A DNA stretch of 64,000 nt from Desulfurococcales archaeon (GTDB lineage: Archaea; Thermoproteota; Thermoprotei_A; Sulfolobales; NBVN01). A program made the position numbers and the translations under genes. Shown here in pieces: positions 8,344 through 18,240 of the stretch (the stretch's first letter is position 1; each line of letters opens with the position of its first letter). The stretch is taken from assembly GCA_023255955.1 (NCBI GenBank), contig JAGDWD010000011.1:1-64000 (forward strand), written 5' to 3'. Below the pieces are notes generated by a model, which worked only from the letters and a program-made list of their open reading frames with translations, ran no database searches and was not told the DNA's origin.

Positions 8344-10851
8344 TTAGTACTCGCACGTGGGACACCCTCCTACCTCACCTTCCTTAAGGACATAGCCCGT
8401 CGTCTTGAGCCTCTCAGGTCTTATCTCGGCCCTCTCCTCCTTGAGAGCCTCCTTCTTCTCCTCTACAGATCTCTCAGATATCTTGACCCCGAAGTAGATT
8501 ACCTGCTTCGACTTAGACTTATCTCTGTACACTGTGATTCCCTTACAACCTAGTCTCCAAGCTAACATGAAGGCCTCCATTACATCTGCTGGGGTAGCCT
8601 CATAGACCATGTTGATGGTCTTGCTAACCCCCGCATCAACCCACTGTTGCCATGAGGCCTGGTGACACACGTGGAACTTAGGTGAAACATCGTGAGCTGT
8701 TCTGAATAGCTCCTTGAGTTTCCTGGGGAAGTAAGGACTGTGCGCTATACTCCCTGTCTCAGCAACTAGCTTTATGAGTTCCTGCTCGTCGAGCTCGTAC
8801 TCCCTCAATGCGTCGAGGAATAGCTTGTTTATCTCTATGAACGTACCCACCGTTACAACCCGTGTAAACGCTAAAGCGAAAATGGGTTCTATGGAGCTTG
8901 ACGTTCCAGCTATTATCGATAGAGTGCCTGTGGGTGCTATCGACAGTAAAGTAGCATTCCTCAGACCGTACCTCAACATAGAGCTCTCGATCGCTCCCCA
9001 ATCTACCGGAGGCCTACTCTGTACGATCCTCTTCACCTTCTCGGATACATCGCTCTGGGAGAGATTCGCCTCAGCGAATAACCTATCTATAGTTAGAGCT
9101 GTTTGCCAGATAGGTCTGTACAGTCTCGGATCCCAAGTTGGGAACGGGCCCCTCTCCTTAGCTAGCTCTACACTAGCCTCATAAGCACAGTACGCTATGA
9201 ACTCAGCAAGATGGTATGCTAGGTAAACTGCGTCGGGAGAGTCGTATCTTATACCTAATTTCACGAGCATGTGTGCCCAACCCATAACCCCAAGCCCTAT
9301 CTTCCTGGTCCTCAAAACAGCCTCCTGCAACTGCTTAAGGGGGTACTTAGCTACGGATATGACGTTATCCAGGAATCTCACAGCTATTTTAACATCCTCG
9401 GCTAGGGACCTCCAATCTATTGTTGGCTGCCCATTCTGATCCTTTACTACGTATTTCTCTAGATTAATACTCCCCAGGTTGCATGATTCCCACTCAAGGA
9501 GAGGTTGCTCACCGCATGGGTTGGTAGCGTTTATCTTACCTAGGTACCAGGTAGGGTGGCGCCTGTTGATGGTGTCTATAAACAACATGCCCGGATCTCC
9601 TGAGTCCCAAGCAGATTTAACTATTACATCGAAGAGCTCCCCAGCGTCAATCCATTTCGTTACAGCTTTCTCCGACTCAGCTATAGCCATGGCCTCATCA
9701 ATAGTCACCAAGCGAGACTTCTCGAGAGGTATGGACCAGCCAGACTCCTCCAACTCTCTGAGTATAACTTCCTGAACCCACTCCTCATCCATATAGTGTC
9801 TTGCCCTAACAATAGCGTAGTACCTTGAATCATTAACCCCTATCAGACTAGTTTTTCGCGGGTTTATCAAGGGGATTTTCTGACCTTTCAGTACAGCCTC
9901 CATGAAGTAGTCGTAAACCCCCACACTTATATTGAAATTCTGGAGATTGACGTCCTTCAGCTTACCAGACTTAGATAGAACGAACTTCTCGATATCTGGG
10001 TGCCAGACATGTAGGACACCCATGTTAGCACCTCTCCTCCTACCTCCCTGCTTAATTATCTCGGTATTGACATCGAACACCCTGATGAATGAGAGTGGTC
10101 CACTTGCTACACCAGCTGTTGAGGCGACTACATCACCTTCAGGTCTTAACTCACTGAAGTCGAAGCCGCAACCCCCTCCCTGCTGGAATATTAGGGCTTG
10201 AGCTCTAAGCGCATCGTAGATTCCGTCCCCTTCATCAGTTGCTATAGCATCGCGTACGGGTATAACGAAGCATGCCGATAATATCCCGAGCTTACTACCG
10301 GCATTCATTAGCGTGGGGGAGTTAGGTAGGAATCTTAATGTACTCATTAACTCATAGAACTTCCTCGCCCAATACTCTCTCTGATCAGGTTTCTCAGCGC
10401 TTGCTATGTACCTAGCAACTCTCCAGAAAAGCTGTGAAGGGGTCTCCCTAATTCTCAGGGTCACGGGGTCCTTATTGAGGTACCTAGAGACAAGAGTTCT
10501 TAAGGAGGAGTATGTTAGTGCTAAATCCTCAGATGCGAACTCACTCCACTGTCCTTTTCCGTATACGTGGTTGTATATTCTAGCTAACACATATCTTCTA
10601 GCTGCTAACTCGAACCTGTCGTCAACTATTATCCTCTCGACGAGAGCCCTCTCCACTCTGTCAGCCAGCTCGCTAGAGGTAACAACTTTCCTCTTTTCGC
10701 TAATACCAGAAAGAACGTCGTTCAATACCTCGTCCAGGTACTTCTCAAGTCCTACAGCCTTCAATGCTCTCTCTATAGACTTCTTCAGCTTCTCCGCAAT
10801 GAAAGGTTCCGTCCTACCATCAAATTTTGTGACCGAGACCTCCAGTTTCAT
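8344..10851 (-). CDS. nrdJ: Class II (adenosylcobalamin) ribonucleoside-diphosphate reductase
   Basis: Makes deoxyribonucleotides using a B12 cofactor radical. The first 90 residues form an ATP-cone regulatory domain. The catalytic barrel shows NSPTLMNAG then LSACFVIPV with the first active-site Cys, the NPCGEQPL motif with further active-site residues, and [10 protein letters not shown]. The C-terminus ends in CPTC, the swinging pair that re-reduces the active site. The 835-residue length fits. It stands alone upstream of the cdv operon, as expected of an anaerobe-compatible enzyme. Confidence 0.95.
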   Translation of the reverse strand: MKLEVSVTKFDGRTEPFIAEKLKKSIERALKAVGLEKYLDEVLNDVLSGISEKRKVVTSSELADRVERALVERIIVDDRFELAARRYVLARIYNHVYGKGQWSEFASEDLALTYSSLRTLVSRYLNKDPVTLRIRETPSQLFWRVARYIASAEKPDQREYWARKFYELMSTLRFLPNSPTLMNAGSKLGILSACFVIPVRDAIATDEGDGIYDALRAQALIFQQGGGCGFDFSELRPEGDVVASTAGVASGPLSFIRVFDVNTEIIKQGGRRRGANMGVLHVWHPDIEKFVLSKSGKLKDVNLQNFNISVGVYDYFMEAVLKGQKIPLINPRKTSLIGVNDSRYYAIVRARHYMDEEWVQEVILRELEESGWSIPLEKSRLVTIDEAMAIAESEKAVTKWIDAGELFDVIVKSAWDSGDPGMLFIDTINRRHPTWYLGKINATNPCGEQPLLEWESCNLGSINLEKYVVKDQNGQPTIDWRSLAEDVKIAVRFLDNVISVAKYPLKQLQEAVLRTRKIGLGVMGWAHMLVKLGIRYDSPDAVYLAYHLAEFIAYCAYEASVELAKERGPFPTWDPRLYRPIWQTALTIDRLFAEANLSQSDVSEKVKRIVQSRPPVDWGAIESSMLRYGLRNATLLSIAPTGTLSIIAGTSSSIEPIFALAFTRVVTVGTFIEINKLFLDALREYELDEQELIKLVAETGSIAHSPYFPRKLKELFRTAHDVSPKFHVCHQASWQQWVDAGVSKTINMVYEATPADVMEAFMLAWRLGCKGITVYRDKSKSKQVIYFGVKISERSVEEKKEALKEERAEIRPERLKTTGYVLKEGEVGGCPTCEY

Positions 10852-10932
10852 GATCCCACTTTAAGTGGTTGTACCACCTATAAAATTAGCTGAAACACGC
10901 TTTCTGGGGTCTTCCGGGCTTTTATAAACATA

Positions 10933-12078
10933 CTATAATGCCTTATACTTCTCAAACCACATCTCGTAAACTTTTACCATGTCTTTATTGACGCTGGGCT
11001 TTCTATTCTTAAGTACTTCGATGAAGTCTGACATGCTTATAGGCCTAGGCTCCCCCTTACCCCCACCGGACTCGAAGAGCTCTCTCACGGTCTTCATATG
11101 GGCTGCTGCAATTATCTCAACTATATCGCTCGAGGTATAACCCTCAAGCATGTCAGCGAGTTTCTCCACATCAACTGATGTATCTACCTTCAAGCTCTTA
11201 AAGTACATTCTTAACAGTGCCATCCTAGTTTCTTTCGGTGGTAGAGGTACATATATCCTTTTCTGGAATCTTCTTATGAAAGCTTCATCCAGTCTCCACG
11301 GTTTGTTTGTTGCGGCTACCACGAAAACGAGCTGCTTTGAGTTGACCTTACTCTCGATACCGTCCATCTCCTTCAAGAACTGGTTCCTCACTCGAACCTC
11401 GCCGCCTACCTCCGTGTCAAATGTTCCAAATAGAGAATCTACTTCATCTATGAATATCACCACGGGCCTCCCATTCTTTGCTAACTCCCTAGCCTTAGAG
11501 AAAAGCTTAGAAACCTTCTTCTCTGCCTCGCCAAGCCACTTAGACATTATCCCCGCTGCGTCAACACTAATAAAGTAGCCATCTATTTCACTTGCTACGG
11601 CAGCAGCTATATAGGTCTTACCACACCCTGGTGGACCAAAGAGTAGGATACCCTTCGGCCAGCCAAGGGGGAAGAGATCGGGCCTCTTTGAAGGATATAT
11701 TATAGCCTCCTTAATTGCCTCCTTAATCCCCTCCATATCAGCGACATCCTCAAATGTTACGCCAGTCCTGTCCATGACTCTGAAGAGCTCGTCTATATCC
11801 TCTTGCGGGGTGCTCTCACCTCCAGTAGCGGATAGCTTTACTTTCCCCAGCATGTTCTCTATTTCGGAGATTCTCCTCCTATACTGACCTATCCACTGCT
11901 TGTATATGTTGTTAAGGCTGTGATCGGGGTAGAGCTGGAGGATTTTCTCTAGAACCTCTATAGCCCTTCTATAGTAACTAACCGCGTCGGCGTAGTTACC
12001 CTCTTTATCGCTCATGACAGCTCTAACAGCATAGTTGCGCGCTAGACCTTCGAGGTATGTTAGAGATGTCGAGCTCAT
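10933..12078 (-). CDS. cdvC: CdvC, Vps4-like AAA+ ATPase of cell division
   Basis: Disassembles ESCRT-III (CdvB) polymers during division. An N-terminal MIT domain (about 5-75) is followed by a single AAA+ module: Walker A GPPGCGKT (148-155), Walker B VIFIDEVDSLF, and the Arg-finger region AFIRRFQKRIYV. The length of 381 residues is typical of Vps4. It is the third gene of cdvA-cdvB-cdvC, 17 nt after cdvB, with a GGGTGA signal before the ATG. Confidence 0.96.
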   Translation of the reverse strand: MSSTSLTYLEGLARNYAVRAVMSDKEGNYADAVSYYRRAIEVLEKILQLYPDHSLNNIYKQWIGQYRRRISEIENMLGKVKLSATGGESTPQEDIDELFRVMDRTGVTFEDVADMEGIKEAIKEAIIYPSKRPDLFPLGWPKGILLFGPPGCGKTYIAAAVASEIDGYFISVDAAGIMSKWLGEAEKKVSKLFSKARELAKNGRPVVIFIDEVDSLFGTFDTEVGGEVRVRNQFLKEMDGIESKVNSKQLVFVVAATNKPWRLDEAFIRRFQKRIYVPLPPKETRMALLRMYFKSLKVDTSVDVEKLADMLEGYTSSDIVEIIAAAHMKTVRELFESGGGKGEPRPISMSDFIEVLKNRKPSVNKDMVKVYEMWFEKYKAL

Positions 12079-12095
12079 TAGACGTCACCCGAAAA

Positions 12096-12983
12096 CTATG
12101 GCTTGTTGCGGTAAGTTATCGAGATCTTACCTTGCTTCTCTAATTCTAGCAGGGCCTGAACCACGTCATCTCTAGGTACTCCAAGTTTCTCTGCTATATA
12201 GCCTACCTCAATGAATCCTCCACGTTCTCTTGCCAGGTTTAGTACGAGCTCAGCTAAGTGCTCGCTACTTATCTTTACGTTCTTAGGCTTAGATTTTGCT
12301 GGAAGTGCTACGGCTTCTGCCGTACTGTTCTTACCACTGAGCATCTCCTCTATGAAGCTGATATTCTTCTCCCCACCTTTACTGACTATCAGGTCTGGAG
12401 GTATCTCCGGGAGCTGTGTAAGCTTCTCTTCGACGGACTTCTCTATTTTACTTAGAAGCTCCCTCGCGTCAGGTGACAGAACTAAAGCATCCTCCACCTT
12501 AACCGTTATCGTATCGGCAGTGCTCGTCATAAGCTCCCTGGTCTTACTTATCGTTAATTCGAGACCTACCGCTAAGTTAGGTGCTACATCGCTAACATAC
12601 TCCCGCGCTACCTGTAGCAGGGACGATATGCTTGCTAAGGCCCTGTTAATATCTGCTACCTCACCTAGGGTTTCCAACCTGAGCTTAACCTGCTCTACTA
12701 TCATCTCAGTAATCATCGACTTCTTTATGTACCTCGATACCTGAGCCGCCTCATTCGCGTAGACTAAGGCCCTCTCATTCTTCTTCTCGGACTTAGCAAC
12801 TAGGGCTTCGCGGACTAACTCCTTATATCTATTCATCAATCTCTCAGTGACCTCCTTAATTTCTTTAAGTATCATGTCTAACCTTACTACAAGCTCTGAG
12901 AGCTCCATACGAGCTTTCTTTCTCTCGCTCGAGGGCCTCCTAAACAGCGAACTCATAAAATTAAAAATACTCAACAATAGCAC
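12096..12983 (-). CDS. cdvB: CdvB, ESCRT-III-like division protein
   Basis: Forms the contractile division ring. The N-terminal 180 residues are the charged helical ESCRT-III core. A proline-rich MIM2 motif, LPEIPPDL (191-198), is the known docking site for the Vps4 MIT domain. The last 55 residues form a winged helix (HLAELVLNL to the C-terminus) of the kind that binds CdvA. The frame opens at GTG 12983, but a GGGGTG overlaps it; TTG 12974 or ATG 12956 may be the real start. Confidence 0.94.
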   Translation of the reverse strand: MLLLSIFNFMSSLFRRPSSERKKARMELSELVVRLDMILKEIKEVTERLMNRYKELVREALVAKSEKKNERALVYANEAAQVSRYIKKSMITEMIVEQVKLRLETLGEVADINRALASISSLLQVAREYVSDVAPNLAVGLELTISKTRELMTSTADTITVKVEDALVLSPDARELLSKIEKSVEEKLTQLPEIPPDLIVSKGGEKNISFIEEMLSGKNSTAEAVALPAKSKPKNVKISSEHLAELVLNLARERGGFIEVGYIAEKLGVPRDDVVQALLELEKQGKISITYRNKP

Positions 12984-12990
12984 CCCATAT

Positions 12991-13698
12991 CTAGTGCGGG
13001 GTGTCCTCGACTATGACGACAGGTATGGGAGCTTGCTGCTGTGTAGGTAGTTGTGGCTGGGTCACTGAGGTAGCTTTTATAGGCTCTGTCTGTTCTGCCT
13101 CTAACTTCGATAGCAGCTCTAAGTGCTTCTCAACGTCCTTCTTCTCATCTAGACACTTACTCTTGGCGTTCCTCATGAAGTCTATAGATGCTTTATAGGA
13201 CTGCTCACTAATCTCGTTGCTCATGTAAAGCATATACACACTCGCCATATCCCTCTCGAATCTGATGATCTGATCCTCGAGATCGTTGATCCTAGCCTTC
13301 AACATCTCCTTTACCTTGGCTGACTCCTCCTTCACCTTCCTAAACTCAGCGTCAAGTCTCTTCCTCATCTCCTCATAAGCATGGGAAGGAATCATGCTCT
13401 TCCTATTAAGTTCCTCAAGGGACCTTAACCTCCTCTTAACCCTATCAAGCCTGTTCTCAACGTCTATTACTGTCACCTTCCACTCAGGAAGCACTATCAA
13501 GGCGTCTGGAGCCTTCATGAGTCTCTCAGCCTCTACTTTAATGAGCTCATAATCATTTGTAGCTATCTCAACTGCCTCAACATTGCCGGAGACGTCAGCA
13601 AAAACCGCTATTAGTTTACCTAAATTCCTCCCGTACTCATCCCTAACCACTTGACCCAGGAACTTCTCTACTTGATCTAGAGTGACCATACGCCGCAC
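12991..13698 (-). CDS. cdvA: CdvA, membrane-recruiting cell division protein
   Basis: Crenarchaeal division protein that binds membrane and recruits CdvB. An N-terminal PRC-barrel-like domain (FLGQVVRDEYGRNLGKL onward, about 1-70) leads into a long coiled coil (about 75-190) and a Pro/Gln-rich tail ending in VVIVEDTPH, the segment that contacts the CdvB winged helix in related species. ATG 13689 is an alternative start, closer to the family N-terminus. First gene of the cdv operon. Confidence 0.92.
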   Translation of the reverse strand: MRRMVTLDQVEKFLGQVVRDEYGRNLGKLIAVFADVSGNVEAVEIATNDYELIKVEAERLMKAPDALIVLPEWKVTVIDVENRLDRVKRRLRSLEELNRKSMIPSHAYEEMRKRLDAEFRKVKEESAKVKEMLKARINDLEDQIIRFERDMASVYMLYMSNEISEQSYKASIDFMRNAKSKCLDEKKDVEKHLELLSKLEAEQTEPIKATSVTQPQLPTQQQAPIPVVIVEDTPH

Positions 13699-13767
13699 CG
13701 CGATGTTATTCTCAAGGGTTATGTTATTTAAAAAACTGATGCTTCTTGAAGTCCTATTAAGCAGAGA

Positions 13768-14955
13768 TTAAATTGCTTGAGGTTCGGGGACTTTCTCTAG
13801 TTGAGAAATGACGTAGTTACGTATATTATTCACACCTGGGTAGTCCCGAACTAACCTACCACCCTCCAACCACTTCACTAACACATCGTCGTAACATCTT
13901 GTCGGTTTCTCATCCCATAGAGTTACCTCATAGTCTAGTACATCACACATATACACTTTCTTAGCTCCCGGCATCTTACCCCTCTTAGCTATAGGTTTCC
14001 ACACCCCATCCCTAAACACCTCGACTATATCCATACTTATGTCAACCGGAGTAGCAACGGCAATGGATGTACCGACACCGAACATATCGACGAGGTCTCT
14101 AAGCTCTATTAAAGACTTCTCATTTATCCCCCCACTAACAACTATCTTTATGTTGGGGTAGCCCATAGCTTTAAGAGTCCACCTAATTTCCTCAACTATC
14201 TCCCTCATGTTACCGCGTCTACTTCTAGGTGTGTCAAGCCTAACTCCATATAGTTTATCCTTAAGAGCCTCTACGGCCTGCAACGTCTCCACCCTCTCGT
14301 CGTTGAAGGTGTCCACAAGAACTATCCGGGGAACCCCCGGCTCCACTACGTCGTTAAAAGCCTTCCACGCCTCGACATTATCTCCAAATACTACGATGAG
14401 GGCGTGCGGCATTGTGCCTACGGGTGTCACCCCCAGATACTCCTGACTAAAATATCCAGAAACAGCGTCAACACCCCCAATAAAAGCAGCCCTGTCTACT
14501 GATGGTGCTATAGCTGGGTGTAGCGCCCTTAACCCGAAGAACACGACTTTCCTATCTCGAGCTAGCTTTTTTATCCTAGCAGCTTTAGTCGCTATCGATG
14601 TTGCCTGCCTTAAAACCCCGAGAACAGCTGTCTCATAGAGACACATATCGGCGTAGGTACCCTCTATAAGCATCACTGGAGTACCTGACCTCACTAGGGT
14701 ACCTTCGGGCAGGGAGTAAACATCGAGGGGCTTACCCTCCAGAATCCTCAAAGCCTCCTCAAGACCTGCGTAGACAGCCCAGTCATACCCGCGCGGAAGA
14801 TCAGATACGTGTACCTCCATACGTACTCGAACTTTATCGAGACCCTTAGCCTCGAGGATCTTCCTAGTCCTGACGAAATAGACGTCTGTTATCTTACCGT
14901 TAATAATGTCCTCCTCACTTGCTATGTAAAGCCTTGGACTTCCCATACTGTCCAA
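13768..14955 (-). CDS. pncB: Nicotinate phosphoribosyltransferase
   Basis: Salvages nicotinate into the NAD pathway by joining it to PRPP. The archaeal form is recognised from DVYFVRT near the N-terminus, the [13 protein letters not shown] loop, the DTFNDE motif, and the SGGINE strand that binds phosphate late in the barrel. The final 60 residues hold a cysteine near [14 protein letters not shown] 14946 is probably the true start, since TTG 14955 adds only three residues. Single gene between cdvA and pyrD on the same strand. Confidence 0.9.
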   Translation of the reverse strand: MDSMGSPRLYIASEEDIINGKITDVYFVRTRKILEAKGLDKVRVRMEVHVSDLPRGYDWAVYAGLEEALRILEGKPLDVYSLPEGTLVRSGTPVMLIEGTYADMCLYETAVLGVLRQATSIATKAARIKKLARDRKVVFFGLRALHPAIAPSVDRAAFIGGVDAVSGYFSQEYLGVTPVGTMPHALIVVFGDNVEAWKAFNDVVEPGVPRIVLVDTFNDERVETLQAVEALKDKLYGVRLDTPRSRRGNMREIVEEIRWTLKAMGYPNIKIVVSGGINEKSLIELRDLVDMFGVGTSIAVATPVDISMDIVEVFRDGVWKPIAKRGKMPGAKKVYMCDVLDYEVTLWDEKPTRCYDDVLVKWLEGGRLVRDYPGVNNIRNYVISQLEKVPEPQAI

Positions 14956-15005
14956 CCGCTACTACCTGCAAAGCTTTGATTAAAAACTACCGGGGGTGTA
15001 CATGG

Positions 15006-15920
15006 TTAGTTCCTGTGAGCTGCTCCAACCAACTCGCTGAGGGATCCTGCTCCGACCTCCCTGAGCCATCGACGTAGTCCTGCCACAATATTCCTCACCA
15101 CGGTCGATCCTCTGTAAGCTAAGGCAGTCCCTACCTGCACTGCGCGGGCCCCGGCCAAGATGAGCTCAGCAGCATCTCTCCATGTAAATACCCCACCCAC
15201 ACCAATTATATCAGCTGAAGTCTCACGGAAGACTACGTAGGTAGCCCACACAGCTATCGGATGTATCGACCTACCGGAGAGTCCTCCAAAGACATTAGAG
15301 AGGTAGGGCTTGAATGAGAATACGTCTATTGACATAGCTCTGACGGTGTTTATTAATGTTAAGGCCTTGGAACCGGCCCCAAGAACTTTACTAGATACCT
15401 CTAACAGTTTATCGGACACCCCTAGCTTCACTATAACAGGTACCCTCACAACTGAGGCCACTTCCTTAACTAACTGGAAGGCGACCAATGGATCTCGACC
15501 AAACTCCATCCCCCCTCCCTTAACATGTGGGCAACTCATGTTTAGCTCGATAGCGTCCGCACCAGACTCCTCTGCTGCCACCGACACGTCAACATACTCC
15601 TGAATCGAGAAACCGCCTACACTGACTATTAGGGGCAGGCCCCGATTTTTCACAGCCTCAGCGAACGGCCTGATACCCTCAATCCCTGGATTTGAGAGGC
15701 CGACAGCATTAATTAGGCTCCCATATCCGAGCTTTACTATTATAGGAGGCTCGTACCCTTTCCTAGGTTCCTTCGTGAACGTTTTTGATACTATGGCTGA
15801 GACCTCCCACGAGACCATGGTGCCTACATGCTCCGGGAGGTAGCCAAGTATTCCACTAGCATTCATTACTGGGTGGGCTAACCTTAGACCAGCTACGCTA
15901 GTTCTGAGTCTCTCATCCAA
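15006..15920 (-). CDS. pyrD: Dihydroorotate dehydrogenase, class 1B catalytic subunit
   Basis: Oxidises dihydroorotate to orotate with FMN, passing electrons to PyrK. Visible family parts are VMNASG, the FTKEPRKGYEPP loop, the ELNMSCPHVKGGG motif with the catalytic-loop Cys, and IGVGGVFTWRDA, which binds the FMN phosphate. The frame is open up to 15977, but homologues start near LDERL; a TTG at 15920-15918, 9 nt inside pyrK and preceded by GGGGTGCGAG, fits best. Confidence 0.93.
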   Translation of the reverse strand: MDERLRTSVAGLRLAHPVMNASGILGYLPEHVGTMVSWEVSAIVSKTFTKEPRKGYEPPIIVKLGYGSLINAVGLSNPGIEGIRPFAEAVKNRGLPLIVSVGGFSIQEYVDVSVAAEESGADAIELNMSCPHVKGGGMEFGRDPLVAFQLVKEVASVVRVPVIVKLGVSDKLLEVSSKVLGAGSKALTLINTVRAMSIDVFSFKPYLSNVFGGLSGRSIHPIAVWATYVVFRETSADIIGVGGVFTWRDAAELILAGARAVQVGTALAYRGSTVVRNIVAGLRRWLREVGAGSLSELVGAAHRN

Positions 15921-16632
15921 AGTGCTCGCACCCCACGATAGGGCCGTCTCTACATAGTAGTATACCGTCAATAACACAACTACCGCAAATACCTATACCA
16001 CATTTAACTAAGGTCTCGGCAATCACGTAGACAGGGCCCTGATGAGAAGCTCTGAACTCTCTACAGACTTGTCTCACCATCTCTATGGGTCCAGCAACAA
16101 ACACTACATCACCTCTACTTAGACTTATCTTATCTAAAACATCTGTAAGCTTACCGCAGAGACCGTAAGTACAGTCCTCACTAGCTATTGTTAGGAGCTT
16201 AAGTTTGGGGAATTTCTCTATGAGTCTAACAGCTAGCTCTCCATATCTAACTCCCCAGATACCTCTAAACCTATTTAAGTACTTCGTATAGTGAAGTACT
16301 GGAGCTATACCTGAGCCTCCCACCAAGAACACCGGATCATGTTCCGGGATGAAGCTCCTCCCTATAGGATGTGATAAGGCTATAATGTCTCCAGGTTTTT
16401 TAAGGGAGAGGGCCTTGGTACCTTCTCCTACAACCTTATAGAGGAACCATACGGTATCATTATCATAGTACGCGTAGCTAAGTGGTATTAAATCCACTCC
16501 CGGAACCCAAACCATCGCGAACTGAGGTGGTAGAGGACTCTTCCTAGGCTTCCTAAGTATTCTTCCCGCAAGCATGAAGTAGTTTCCATGGATTTGTTCG
16601 TTGGAGATCACTCTTGATGGTATGTAGCTCAA
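15913..16632 (-). CDS. pyrK: Dihydroorotate dehydrogenase electron-transfer subunit
   Basis: FAD and [2Fe-2S] subunit passing electrons from PyrD to NAD. It has a flavin domain (GRSFIPEHD, then FLVGGSGIAPVLHY) and a C-terminal cluster motif with cysteines in KCGIGICGSC and, 8 residues later, LLC and VGCEHF. Its TTG start overlaps the pyrE stop (TTGA). Third gene of pyrF-pyrE-pyrK-pyrD. Confidence 0.92.
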   Translation of the reverse strand: MSYIPSRVISNEQIHGNYFMLAGRILRKPRKSPLPPQFAMVWVPGVDLIPLSYAYYDNDTVWFLYKVVGEGTKALSLKKPGDIIALSHPIGRSFIPEHDPVFLVGGSGIAPVLHYTKYLNRFRGIWGVRYGELAVRLIEKFPKLKLLTIASEDCTYGLCGKLTDVLDKISLSRGDVVFVAGPIEMVRQVCREFRASHQGPVYVIAETLVKCGIGICGSCVIDGILLCRDGPIVGCEHFG

Positions 16633-17216
16633 TCCTCAACTACCTGCGACATTATTAACTCGTACTGCTCCCTGCTTATCAGCCCCCTAATTAAAGCCTC
16701 ACTAGCTAAGCTCTTAATGTCGCAGAGAGATACTAGTTTCAGGCCTAGATCCATCACTGTTTTCCTACCACCTTGCTGTCTATTAAAGACTACGGCCGCT
16801 ACTTGCGGGAACGCACCGAAGTTCTTTAGTGCTTCATAAGCTCTCTTTATTGTACCGCCCGTAGTGAGTACGTCATCAACTATAGCGACCCTCATACCCC
16901 TCACATCCCCCTCAACCTCCCTACCTAAACCATGATCCTTAGGCTCGCTTCTCACAAAGGTAACCGGTAACTCGAACATCGCTCCCATATATGACGCTAC
17001 TAACGCCCCGGCGACAGCTACCCCGACCAGAGCCTCAACCCCCTCCCTCAGCAGAATAGAACCTAACTCATATGCTACCTTCTTCATATACCTAGGTATC
17101 ATAGTAGCCTCCTTGAAGTTTATGTAGTAATACGACTCCAAACCTGAAGATAGCTTAAACCTCCCGAACTTGACTAAGCCTAAGCTAACAGCCTCTAAGC
17201 AGAGCTCGTGCGGCAT
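16629..17216 (-). CDS. pyrE: Orotate phosphoribosyltransferase
   Basis: Converts orotate and PRPP to orotidine monophosphate. The PRPP-binding signature VAIVDDVLTTGGT is intact, along with FVRSEPKDHG carrying the catalytic Lys and the GVAVAGALVASYMG loop. The 195-residue length is normal. AGGAGGTGGTGAG lies just before the ATG. It overlaps pyrF by 22 nt, so translation is likely coupled. Confidence 0.95.
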   Translation of the reverse strand: MPHELCLEAVSLGLVKFGRFKLSSGLESYYYINFKEATMIPRYMKKVAYELGSILLREGVEALVGVAVAGALVASYMGAMFELPVTFVRSEPKDHGLGREVEGDVRGMRVAIVDDVLTTGGTIKRAYEALKNFGAFPQVAAVVFNRQQGGRKTVMDLGLKLVSLCDIKSLASEALIRGLISREQYELIMSQVVED

Positions 17217-17839
17217 GTGCTCACCACCTCCTTTATTTCACTAAGAATTCTCTCCGCAGTTTCAACCGGCCTATCAGATCTGAGTACGGATCTACCGACG
17301 ATTTCGTAGTCAGCTCCACTACACAGTGCCGATCCGAAACCGGCACCTTGGACACCCACCCCTGGAGATAAGATCCGGAGATTACTGCCCAGGACAGACC
17401 TAGCCTCAGATACCAACTGAGGTCTCGTCGCGGGTACCACCACACCCCAAACTTCAAGCTCTTTAGCTAACTCAAGGAATTCCCTGAAATGCCTATCGTA
17501 GAATTCCCTAGAACCTTCATGACTCATCGACGTCACTAGAATTACCTTAACATCTAATTCCCTTGCTTTTGATCTCAGCACCTCTAACCCGCCACGCTTA
17601 CCGGTAAATGCGTGTGCTATTACAGCATCATACCCTAAAGCCTTTATAGCTTCCAAGGAACTCGCCATTACGTCACCTATATCAGCAAGCTTAAAGTCAG
17701 CTATCCTTAGACGTTCTCCAGCAGTCTCAGCTACTTTCCTCAGAAGATCCGGACCTTCTCTGAGGAGGAGTGGTAGACCTACTTTAACTCCGTCGAACCT
17801 CGAGATTAACTCCTTCAAACATTCTGTGCTCCGGCACAC
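17195..17839 (-). CDS. pyrF: Orotidine 5'-phosphate decarboxylase, apparent 5' start problem
   Basis: Last step of UMP synthesis. The catalytic DFKLADIGD cluster and the phosphate-binding SPGVG and GRSV loops are present. The frame beginning at GTG 17839 lacks the N-terminal strand VVLALDF, which carries a substrate-contacting Asp, yet that strand is encoded in frame just upstream (17843-17869), with an open frame back to a TAG at 17915-17917 and no ATG, GTG, TTG or CTG before it. A TTG at 17883 would join if the G run at 17871-17873 had one more G. Function is clear; the start is not. Confidence 0.85.
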   Translation of the reverse strand: MCRSTECLKELISRFDGVKVGLPLLLREGPDLLRKVAETAGERLRIADFKLADIGDVMASSLEAIKALGYDAVIAHAFTGKRGGLEVLRSKARELDVKVILVTSMSHEGSREFYDRHFREFLELAKELEVWGVVVPATRPQLVSEARSVLGSNLRILSPGVGVQGAGFGSALCSGADYEIVGRSVLRSDRPVETAERILSEIKEVVSTCRTSSA

Positions 17840-17946
17840 CCCAGGTACGAAATCTAGGGCGAGTACTACTCCCGTATGCCCAACCTTTATACTATTGCCA
17901 AGCTTAAAAGCATCCTACCTAGGGACCTGCAAGAATAGTAAGAAAC

Positions 17947-18023
<77 letters not shown>

Positions 18024-18240
18024 CCCTAACTCTTCTATATCCTAGCTTTAAATTTTGATTAGTTGGCCGTAACTAATTAGCTGATAGGGTCGGTTTGGTG
18101 AGGAGTAGTCAGTAACTCCTACTACGAGGAGTTCCTTAAATAATCCTTAGATATTATGATTAATGCACAGATATCTGTTCCCGCAACGAATTCTTCAGCT
18201 TCCCTGAGCTTAGTTTTAATATCTGCTAGCCTATATTTGA

